Source of the DNA: Arthrobacter mangrovi
GTDB lineage: Bacteria; Actinomycetota; Actinomycetes; Actinomycetales; Micrococcaceae
DNA: 45,114 nucleotides
NCBI RefSeq assembly: GCF_026011795.1
Contig: NZ_BRVS01000020.1
Coordinates: forward strand, 1 to 45,114
Direction: 5' to 3'
The position numbers and the translations under genes are program-made. Below the pieces are notes generated by a model, which saw only the letters and a list, made by a program, of their open reading frames with translations, made no database searches and was not told the DNA's origin. Shown here piece by piece: positions 36,541-45,114 of the stretch; within the stretch, counting starts at the first letter, position 1; the number at the start of each line of letters is the position of its first letter.

Positions 36541-36799
36541 TCAGCGGTACGGCACGACCCCCAACGTCGAACCGGCCCGCGGCCTGGGCTGCACCCGCCC
36601 CTGAACGGCGAGGCGGGTGCTGTTACGCCCGGAATACCCGAATGTTGACAGATCAACTAACATCCAGGGGCACTTTTTTGCCGGGCGAACAGTGCGCCCG
36701 TCCGCTCCGGCACCGAGGGCCCGGCCACAGGTCCCCGGGGGCGGTTCCGCCCGGGCAGTCCCCCGGGGCAGCCCTCTCGGGCGCCGGACCTCCGCCCGT
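36541..36799. other. Non-coding region upstream of maf
   Basis: No gene is visible. It holds a second perfect hairpin, GCACCCGCC (36591-36599) with GGCGGGTGC (36612-36620), and a small inverted repeat GTTGACAGATCAAC (36644-36657) that includes a consensus-like TTGACA. No matching -10 was found at the right distance. A T6 run is at 36674-36679. Confidence 0.5.
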
Positions 36800-36811
36800 T
36801 AGGCTTGGTCC
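36800..36811 (+). promoter_or_regulatory. -10 box of maf, leaderless arrangement
   Basis: TAGGCT (36800-36805) is followed by six bases and GTG 36812; the -35 is weak (CTCGGG at 36776). The arrangement matches those of the DUF885 and symporter genes. Confidence 0.45.
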
Positions 36812-37498
36812 GTGACTGAACTGCACCTCATCCTCGCTTCCGCCTCGCCCGCCCGCACCAAACTGCTGACGGATGCCGGCATCGCCCACTCCGTCCTGGT
36901 CTCCGACGTAGACGAAGACGCCGTGACGGCCCGCTACGGCGTGACGGATCCGGCCGACACCGCCCTGCTGCTGGCCCGGGCCAAGGCCGAGGCCGTCGCC
37001 TCGCTCCCCGACGCGGAGGGTGCCCTGGTGCTCGGCTGCGACTCGGTCTTCGAGCTGGACGGCGAGCCGTACGGCAAGCCCTACGAGGCGGACGTCGCCC
37101 GCAGGCGCTGGCAGCGGATGAGCGGCCGGCACGGCGTCCTGCACACCGGCCACTGGCTGATCGACTGCCGTGACGTCCCCGCTGACGCGGCAGGAGACTA
37201 CGAGGACGGCGAGGACACCAACGACGGCGGCACCGGCGCTACCGTTGGGGCCATCGCCTCGGCGGGGGTCTACTTCGCCCAGCTCAGCGAGGCGGAGATC
37301 GATGCCTATATCGCCACCGGGGAGCCGCTGCAGGTGGCGGGCTCCTTCACCATAGATTCGTTCGGCGGCGCCTTCATCGAAAAGGTGGACGGGGACCCGC
37401 ATGCCGTCGTCGGCCTGTCCGTTTCAACCCTGCGCCGGCTGCTGTCGGACGCGGAGGTCGCCATCACGGACCTGTGGCTGCCGCGGCCGGCGGGCTGA
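36812..37498 (+). CDS. maf: Maf-family nucleoside triphosphate pyrophosphatase
   Basis: Hydrolyses non-canonical or modified nucleoside triphosphates to monophosphates. The 228-residue protein has the Maf signature: LILASASPARTKLL at the N-terminus (phosphate-binding loop), GCDSVFELDGEPYGKP, and YIATGEPLQVAGSFTIDSFG, then the closing VVGLSVSTLRRLL. It is longer than the usual 200 residues because of an acidic insertion at about 123-145 (PADAAGDYEDGEDTNDGG), probably a surface loop. The gene lies upstream of the carboxylase alpha gene, an arrangement seen in related actinobacteria. Confidence 0.93.
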   Translation: MTELHLILASASPARTKLLTDAGIAHSVLVSDVDEDAVTARYGVTDPADTALLLARAKAEAVASLPDAEGALVLGCDSVFELDGEPYGKPYEADVARRRWQRMSGRHGVLHTGHWLIDCRDVPADAAGDYEDGEDTNDGGTGATVGAIASAGVYFAQLSEAEIDAYIATGEPLQVAGSFTIDSFGGAFIEKVDGDPHAVVGLSVSTLRRLLSDAEVAITDLWLPRPAG

Positions 37499-37517
37499 TT
37501 TGTAGGACTCCTACAAA
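37499..37517. promoter_or_regulatory. Perfect inverted repeat upstream of accA (TGTAG-N5-CTACA)
   Basis: TTTGTAGGACTCCTACAAA has nine-base arms around one central base and overlaps the region just after the maf stop, 90 bp before the alpha-subunit start. Its core TGTAG-N5-CTACA matches the site before accD in arms and spacing. As a terminator it is poor (AT-rich ends, no T tract), so an operator is preferred. Confidence 0.55.
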
Positions 37518-37607
37518 GAATACGGCCCCAACGCGCAGAATCCGCGAGGTTATTGGGCGATACCCGCTAACGCAGGCTAGGCTCCTCAAGGATAGAAGGA
37601 GCTATGA

Positions 37608-39377
37608 ATGACCCAGCGCATCACCAAGGTATTGATCGCCAACCGCGGTGAAATCGCCGTCCGGGTAATCCGGGCAGCACGGGATGAAGGAATTGCCTCG
37701 GTGGCCGTGTACGCCGAGCCGGACCGGGATGCGCTGCATGTCAGGCTCGCGGACGAGGCCTTCGCCCTCGGCGGCGAGACCGCTGCCGAGTCCTACCTGG
37801 TGATGGAGAAGCTGCTCGACGCCGCCCGGGCCTCCGGCGCCGACGCCGTGCACCCCGGCTACGGGTTCCTCTCCGAGAACGCGGAATTCGCCCGCCGGGT
37901 CATCGATGCCGGGCTGGTCTGGATCGGCCCCTCCCCCGAAGCGATCGCCAAACTCGGTGACAAGGTGCGGGCCCGCCACATCGCCGAGAAGGTGGGCGCG
38001 CCGCTGGTCGCCGGCACGGCCGATCCGGTCAAAGACGTCGCCGAGGTGCTGGAATTCGCGGACGCCTACGGCCTCCCGCTGGCCATCAAAGCGGCCTACG
38101 GCGGCGGCGGGCGCGGCATCAAGGTCGTGCGCGACCGCGACGACATCCCCGAGGCCTACGAGTCCGCCGTGCGCGAAGCCACCGCGGCGTTCGGCCGCGG
38201 CGAATGCTTCGTGGAGCGCTTCCTCGACGCCCCGCGCCACGTCGAAACCCAGTGCCTGGCCGATGCCCACGGCAACGTCGTCGTCGTCTCCACGCGCGAC
38301 TGCTCCCTGCAGCGGCGCAACCAGAAACTGGTCGAAGAGGCTCCGGCACCGTTCCTCAGCCCGGAGCAGGAGTACAACCTGTACGAGGCATCCAAGGCCA
38401 TCCTGCTCGAGGCCCACTACCAGGGCGCCGGCACCTGCGAGTTCCTGGTCGGCCAGGACGGCACCATCTCCTTCCTCGAGGTCAATACCCGCCTCCAGGT
38501 CGAGCACACGGTCAGCGAGGAAGTGGCCGGAGTGGACCTGGTCCGCGAGCAGTTCCGGGTGGCGCGCGGCGAGGAGCTCGGCTACGACGACCCGGAAATC
38601 CGCGGCCACTCCTTCGAGTTCCGCATCAACGGCGAGGACCCCGGCCGCAACTTCATGCCCGCACCGGGCACCGTGGAAACTCTGAAGCTCCCCACCGGCC
38701 CCGGCGTGCGCGTCGACTCCGGCATCGAGGCCGGCGAGGTTGTCGGCGGCAACTTCGACTCCATGCTCGCCAAGCTCATCGTCACGGGCGCCAACCGCAC
38801 CCAGGCCCTGGAGCGGTCCCGGCGCGCCCTGGCGGAAATGGAAGTCGGCGGCCTGCCCACCGTGCTGCCGTTCCACCGCGCCGTGGTGGCAGATCCGGAC
38901 TTCGCGCCCGCGGACTCCGAGGAGCCGTTCAGCGTGCACACCCGCTGGATCGAAACCGAGTTCGTGAACGACATCCCGGCCTTTGCCGGCGGTCCGGCGG
39001 TCCAGGAAGATGACGACCGCCAGCGCGTCACTGTCGAGGTCGGCGGCAAGCGGCTGGAGGTCGTGCTGCCGGCAGGCCTGGCCGCTTCCTCGCCAACCCG
39101 GGCCAACGGCAAGCCGCGGCGTGCCCGGGGCCGCTCGGCGTCGGCCGCCGGAGCGGCCAGCGGCGATGACCTGTCGTCGCCCATGCAGGGCACCATCGTC
39201 AAAGTCGCCGTCAGCGACGGCGACACGGTCGCGGAAGGCGACCTCGTCGTCGTACTGGAAGCCATGAAGATGGAGCAGCCGCTGACCGCGCACAAGGCCG
39301 GCACCATTTCCGGTTTGAGCGCCATGCCCGGCGACACCGTTTCCGCCGGCGCCGTCCTGGCCGCGATCATCGACTGA
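37608..39377 (+). CDS. accA: Acyl-CoA carboxylase alpha subunit (biotin carboxylase plus biotin carrier)
   Basis: Carboxylates its own biotin using ATP and bicarbonate and hands the carboxyl to the beta subunit encoded at 30609-32204. ATG 37608 follows AGAAGGAGCT. The 589 residues hold the biotin carboxylase N domain ([17 protein letters not shown]), the ATP-grasp domain with the glycine loop [13 protein letters not shown] and catalytic [14 protein letters not shown], a C domain, a short linker with basic and Ala-rich stretches, and a biotinyl domain with EAMKMEQP, biotin on Lys554. Length and fusion match actinobacterial AccA3-type proteins. BirA encoded nearby should biotinylate it. Confidence 0.96.
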   Translation: MTQRITKVLIANRGEIAVRVIRAARDEGIASVAVYAEPDRDALHVRLADEAFALGGETAAESYLVMEKLLDAARASGADAVHPGYGFLSENAEFARRVIDAGLVWIGPSPEAIAKLGDKVRARHIAEKVGAPLVAGTADPVKDVAEVLEFADAYGLPLAIKAAYGGGGRGIKVVRDRDDIPEAYESAVREATAAFGRGECFVERFLDAPRHVETQCLADAHGNVVVVSTRDCSLQRRNQKLVEEAPAPFLSPEQEYNLYEASKAILLEAHYQGAGTCEFLVGQDGTISFLEVNTRLQVEHTVSEEVAGVDLVREQFRVARGEELGYDDPEIRGHSFEFRINGEDPGRNFMPAPGTVETLKLPTGPGVRVDSGIEAGEVVGGNFDSMLAKLIVTGANRTQALERSRRALAEMEVGGLPTVLPFHRAVVADPDFAPADSEEPFSVHTRWIETEFVNDIPAFAGGPAVQEDDDRQRVTVEVGGKRLEVVLPAGLAASSPTRANGKPRRARGRSASAAGAASGDDLSSPMQGTIVKVAVSDGDTVAEGDLVVVLEAMKMEQPLTAHKAGTISGLSAMPGDTVSAGAVLAAIID

Positions 39378-39397
39378 GCCTTTACGCCTGCGCCGTC

Positions 39398-39430
39398 GAG
39401 GCCTGCCGCCCTTCTTAGGTGGCGGGCCTC
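39398..39430 (+). terminator. Hairpin terminator after accA
   Basis: GAGGCCTGCC (39398-39407) pairs with GGCGGGCCTC (39421-39430) with one G-T wobble, 20 bp after the alpha stop codon; the loop is 13 bases. Only a weak AT stretch follows. Confidence 0.55.
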
Positions 39431-39643
39431 ATTGCATATGCGGGCGGGGGTTCAGCCCCGCCCGGGAGCCCCTGCCGGCCCTCAACGCGCGGCACATCGC
39501 AATCGCGCCCGGTGTTCGCCTTGGGCAGAAATTCCACAAGGATAAATCCATACAATAAGCATGCTTTGTTGTACCGTTGGTCTTGGTAAGGGAAATAACC
39601 GGCACCCGCCGGTGGCCATTATCACCGTAAGGAGATATGCACC

Positions 39644-39907
39644 ATGGGATTTCTTGCTTTTCTTATCCTCGGGCTCATCGCCGGAGCAATTGCGAAGCTG
39701 ATCCTGCCCGGTGACCAGGGCGGTGGCTGGATCGCCACTCTGGTACTGGGTGTCATCGGAGCACTGCTGGGCGGCTGGATCGGAGGCGCGGTTGCAGGCG
39801 CCGAGATGAACGAGTTCTTCAGCCTCACCACCTGGCTCTGGGCCATCATCGGCTCGCTGATCGTCCTGGTCATCTGGGGCTTCATCACCAAGCGCCGGGC
39901 AACCTAA
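39644..39907 (+). CDS. GlsB/YeaQ/YmgE family stress-response membrane protein
   Basis: An 87-residue, very hydrophobic protein. ATG 39644 follows a strong AAGGAGATATGCACC site. Three membrane segments are visible: FLAFLILGLIAGAIAKLIL, a glycine-rich second one (TLVLGVIGALLGGWIGGAVAG, with the family's GxxxG-like pattern), and TWLWAIIGSLIVLVIWGFI, ending KRRAT. Members are often induced by stress and are sometimes annotated as transglycosylase-associated. No function is proven. The upstream 220 bp are AT-richer than the surroundings and probably hold its promoter. Confidence 0.93.
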   Translation: MGFLAFLILGLIAGAIAKLILPGDQGGGWIATLVLGVIGALLGGWIGGAVAGAEMNEFFSLTTWLWAIIGSLIVLVIWGFITKRRAT

Positions 39908-39943
39908 CCCTTCAACCGACCGCCGCGGCTTCGGCCGCGCCCT

Positions 39944-39994
39944 AACAGCACAAGGCCCGCAGTTCCCTACCGGAACTGCGGGCCTTGTGCTGTT
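39944..39994. terminator. Bidirectional terminator between convergent genes
   Basis: A perfect 23-bp stem: arms 39944-39966 (AACAGCACAAGGCCC onward) and 39972-39994 (ending GGGCCTTGTGCTGTT), with a five-base CTACC loop. It serves the GlsB gene on the plus strand and the MHS transporter on the minus strand. Confidence 0.93.
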
Positions 39995-40014
39995 CTAGCC
40001 GGGTCAGGCGGGAA

Positions 40015-41418
40015 TCAGCTGCTGACGCCCTCGTAGTCCATATCCTTGGTCTCCTTGCTCAGGAGCAGGGACACCAGCGTGAGGACGGCGGCGCCGCTGA
40101 GGTACACGCCCACCAGCACGGTGCTGCCGCCGGCGGCCTGCCAGAGTGCCACGGCAACGAACGGTGCCAGTGCCGCACCCAGGATCGAGGAGAAGTTGTA
40201 GGCCACGGCCGAGCCGGTGTACCGGACGTTGGTCGGGAACAGCTCCGGCAGGATGGCGCCCATCGGGCCGAAGGTCAGGCCCATCAGGGTGAAGCCGAGG
40301 ATCAGGTGGAACATGGCGCCCGGGAATCCGGCATTGAACAGCGGCACCCACAGGAAGCCGAAAACGAAGATGCCCAGCGTCACCGCGATCAGGGTCTTCT
40401 TCCGGCCGAACTTTTCCGCCAGCGGACCGGCCACCAGGGTGAAGATGCCGAAGAACACCACGCCGACAATCAGCATCAGCAGGAAGTCGTTGCGGGCGTA
40501 GCCCAGGCCCTCGGTGAAGGTGGAGGGGTCGAACGCCTTGCCCGCGGCCTCGGCCTTCGCGGCGGCTTCCTCGGGGGTCCGCGCGGCGGTGCCGTAGGAG
40601 AGCGTGAAGGTGGTCATCAGGTAGAAGAGCACGTAGGTGGCCAGCATGATGAAGGTACCCAGGATGAGCTGGCGCCAGCTGACCTTGAAGACGCGGCCGA
40701 GCGGAAGCTTGGTGACCTCGCCCTTGTCCATAACCTTCTGGAACGCCGGCGTTTCCACCAGCTTCAGCCGGACCCACAGGCCGATGATCACCATGATGGC
40801 GCTGGCCAGGAACGGAATGCGCCAGCCCCACGCCATGAACTGGTCATTCGTCAGATTGATGCTCAGCAGCAGGAACAGGCTGTTGGCGATGATGAAGCCG
40901 ATCGGCGCGCCGAGCTGGGGGAACGTGCCGTAGATGGCGCGCTTGTTGGCGGGCGCGTTCTCGGTGGCCAGCAGCGCGGCGCCGCTCCACTCCCCGCCGA
41001 GCGCGAGCCCCTGGGCGAACCGCATCAGGACCAGCAGGGCCGGAGCCCAGAAAGCCCAGCCGGTCACCTGCGCCGTGGGCAGGCAGCCGATCAGGAAGGT
41101 GGCGATACCCATCGTCAGCAGGGAGGCAACCAGCGTCCCCTTGCGGCCGTGCCGGTCACCGAAGTGGCCGAAGAGGATGGAGCCCAGCGGTCGGGCAACG
41201 AAGGCCACGCCGAAGACGGCGAAGGAGCTCAGGAGTGCGTAGATGCCCTCCGAGTTCGGGAAGAACAGGGCGGGGAACACGAGGACCGCCGCCGTGGCGT
41301 AGACATAGAAGTCGTAGAACTCGACGGATGTGCCGATCAGGCTCGCAACGATGACCCGGCCGCGCGAGTTCGCGGGTGCGGTGGCTGCGTTCGATGCAGC
41401 GGTTGCTGGAGTGGACAT
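40015..41418 (-). CDS. MFS transporter, metabolite:H+ symporter (MHS) family
   Basis: A 467-residue transporter with about 12 membrane helices, starting at ATG 41418. The first cytoplasmic loop has the MFS signature GHFGDRHGRKGTL, repeated in the second half as GPLAEKFGRKKTL. VIVASLIGTSVEFYDFYVYA at the N-terminus and LALGGEWSGAALLATENAP are typical of the MHS branch (ShiA, ProP, KgtP relatives). Substrates in this branch are organic acids, shikimate or compatible solutes; none can be assigned here. The gene stands alone between the terminator at 39944-39994 and the divergent small gene at 41618. Confidence 0.93.
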   Translation of the reverse strand: MSTPATAASNAATAPANSRGRVIVASLIGTSVEFYDFYVYATAAVLVFPALFFPNSEGIYALLSSFAVFGVAFVARPLGSILFGHFGDRHGRKGTLVASLLTMGIATFLIGCLPTAQVTGWAFWAPALLVLMRFAQGLALGGEWSGAALLATENAPANKRAIYGTFPQLGAPIGFIIANSLFLLLSINLTNDQFMAWGWRIPFLASAIMVIIGLWVRLKLVETPAFQKVMDKGEVTKLPLGRVFKVSWRQLILGTFIMLATYVLFYLMTTFTLSYGTAARTPEEAAAKAEAAGKAFDPSTFTEGLGYARNDFLLMLIVGVVFFGIFTLVAGPLAEKFGRKKTLIAVTLGIFVFGFLWVPLFNAGFPGAMFHLILGFTLMGLTFGPMGAILPELFPTNVRYTGSAVAYNFSSILGAALAPFVAVALWQAAGGSTVLVGVYLSGAAVLTLVSLLLSKETKDMDYEGVSS

Positions 41419-41604
41419 AAGGGGTTGCTTTCGATGGAAAAGTATGAATATCGCCCATAATGCTACTCCCGAGCGTCCAGCATCCGGATTTCTGTCTCGA
41501 AATATGGACGGCGGTGGCGCGCGCGGGATTGTCCCCCTAAGTTGCCCTCCCCGCGCTGCCAGCCGGCTTAGCCCGTTGTTGGGCTTGCCGCCCGGGACAG
41601 TGCC

Positions 41605-41617
41605 TAGAGTTGAGGAT
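41605..41617 (+). promoter_or_regulatory. -10 box of the gene at 41618, leaderless arrangement
   Basis: TAGAGT (41605-41610) is followed by seven bases and GTG 41618. No ribosome site other than the GAGG within the spacer is seen. Confidence 0.4.
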
Positions 41618-41977
41618 GTGGCGGCAGGAGAAGCGGCGCAGAACGACGGCGGACGGCCGGGACAGCGTGCCGGGGTGGGCCGCGCCCGCTACGGCCGGGA
41701 ACCCTACGTCCGGGCAACCGTCTGCAGCGAAACAGGCGAAACAGTGGACGCCAAGGCCATCTCCTGGACCCCGACCGACGTCCAGCTCAAGTGGGTGGAC
41801 GCCGGCGGCTCGACGCGGACCCGGTGGGTACCGGCGTCGGCGGTCCGGCGGATCAGCCGGGACGAATCCGCTTGGCGGGACCCCTACGACGATTACGGCT
41901 TCTACTACCCCGACGCCGCCGGCACTCCCCCGCGCCCTGCCGCACCGCCGGCGGATCCGCCCGATGCGGCAGAATAG
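41618..41977 (+). CDS. Small conserved hypothetical protein, tex neighbour
   Basis: The frame is open further upstream, but GTG 41618 fits the -10 box just before it and gives a 119-residue protein. The core REPYVRATVCSETGETVDAK, then SWTPTDVQLKWVDAGGSTRTRWVPASAVRRI, reads as a small beta-rich domain; the tail is rich in Tyr, Asp and Pro (DDYGFYYPD, PPADPPDAAE). I do not recognise a named family. It ends 5 bp before tex and is probably co-transcribed with it. Confidence 0.65.
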   Translation: MAAGEAAQNDGGRPGQRAGVGRARYGREPYVRATVCSETGETVDAKAISWTPTDVQLKWVDAGGSTRTRWVPASAVRRISRDESAWRDPYDDYGFYYPDAAGTPPRPAAPPADPPDAAE

Positions 41978-41982
41978 GTTCA

Positions 41983-44511
<2,529 letters not shown>

Positions 44512-44621
44512 GAGCAAGGGCCGGACGGCTCGCGTCCCAGCCATTTTCCATCCTTTTGGGGCTACGTTGCGTACCTGGGCGGGTCCGCCGGACCCGGCGG
44601 CAGCGGAGGGGGCTCGGGCCG

Positions 44622-45114
44622 ATGCATCGGATCCTGTGCGGAATACGCGGAGCATGGGTCGGCGCGGCCCTGCTCCTGCTTGTGTCGGGCTGTGCCGGCG
44701 GCGCCGAGCCGCAGCGCCTGGAAGCCCCCGCAGCGGCACCTTCCCCGCCGCCTGAGCCGCAGCGTGCGGAGGCGGCGCCCGCGGCGAGGGCCGTCCCGGG
44801 CCCGGTGGTAACCCGCGGCATGGAGCGCAACATCGTGCTCGAGGGGCAGGACGTCCGGCTGCACTGCGATGATGGCGGCAGCATCGATATCGAAGCCAGC
44901 CGCGTCATCCTCGTGGTGACCGGCCACTGCCAGGAGATCGAAGTCATGGGCGCCAACGTCACGGTCACAGCGGAGGCCTTGGACGAACTCGACATCTCGG
45001 GCAACGGCAACACCATCGACGCCGCGGAGGCCGCCGAGCTGAAGGTTGAGGGCGACGCCAACTCGGTCACGCTCGGCAGCGTTGGCGAGGTGGACGCGGC
45101 GGGCAGTGCCAATG
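44622..45114 (+). CDS. DUF3060-like lipoprotein, 5' part (3' end outside window)
   Basis: Reading from ATG 44622 gives 164 codons open to the window edge. Residues 1-24 form a lipoprotein signal: hydrophobic VGAALLLLVSGC with the lipobox VSGC and Cys24 as the lipid site. A Pro/Ala/Glu linker follows (to about 60), then IVLEGQDVRLHCDDGGSIDI, VTGHCQEIEVMGANVTVTAE, LDISGNGNTIDA and VEGDANSVTLG. These repeated GxxNTV-like beta strands and the cysteine pair match DUF3060, found in secreted actinobacterial proteins of unknown function. The protein should sit on the outer face of the membrane. It begins 110 bp after tex. Confidence 0.8.
   Translation, partial: MHRILCGIRGAWVGAALLLLVSGCAGGAEPQRLEAPAAAPSPPPEPQRAEAAPAARAVPGPVVTRGMERNIVLEGQDVRLHCDDGGSIDIEASRVILVVTGHCQEIEVMGANVTVTAEALDELDISGNGNTIDAAEAAELKVEGDANSVTLGSVGEVDAAGSAN

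Overview
The window is chromosomal DNA from a high-GC Gram-positive actinobacterium. An Arthrobacter-like member of the Micrococcaceae fits best. The basis is very high GC in third codon positions, frequent GTG starts, an actinobacterial acyl-CoA carboxylase with an epsilon subunit, a LigA with an extra segment before its C-terminal helix-hairpin-helix/BRCT part, and several genes that appear to be transcribed without a leader. No rRNA, tRNA, CRISPR array, insertion sequence or prophage was seen. The genus is an inference from gene content, not from a database search.

Layout. (1) 1-404: 3' end of a DUF222/HNH-nuclease repeat-family gene, then 444 bp of non-coding DNA with short GCCGGC repeats. 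(2) 849-3606, minus: a DUF2087 protein and ligA. (3) 3671-27491, minus: a ten-gene, 24-kb block. In transcription order it holds two tandem giant surface proteins (beta-propeller, about 11 Ig/cadherin-like repeats, Fn3 repeats, unique C-terminal tip), a MoxR AAA+ ATPase, a DUF58 protein, a membrane transglutaminase-fold protein, an RDD-FHA protein, a PP2C phosphatase, a second FHA protein, a Ser/Thr kinase, and a degenerate-FHA/winged-helix protein. From MoxR to the kinase, genes overlap by 1-16 bp or are separated by only 20 bp. (4) 27715-30359, minus: birA, a PH-domain membrane protein and a class III adenylate cyclase. (5) 30609-39377, plus: acyl-CoA carboxylase beta and epsilon genes, a truncated marR with an intact palindromic operator, a DUF885 protein, a dicarboxylate-type symporter, maf and the biotin-carrying alpha subunit. 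(6) 39644-45114: a GlsB/YeaQ membrane protein, a convergent MHS-family transporter (minus), a small hypothetical gene, tex, and the start of a DUF3060-type lipoprotein.

The most interesting part is region 3. It looks like a phosphorylation-controlled cell-envelope machine. A kinase with an Fn3-like external domain, a PP2C phosphatase and three FHA-type proteins sit in one transcription unit with a MoxR/DUF58 chaperone pair, a transglutaminase fold that lacks its catalytic cysteine, and two N-terminally anchored giant fibres whose shafts are alike but whose tips differ. The individual families are known. What the assembled system does cannot be read from the sequence.

The second theme is biotin and fatty-acid carboxylation: birA is divergent from the carboxylase beta gene, and an inverted repeat of form TGTAG-N5-CTACA lies upstream of both the beta/epsilon pair and the distant alpha gene, suggesting a shared regulator.
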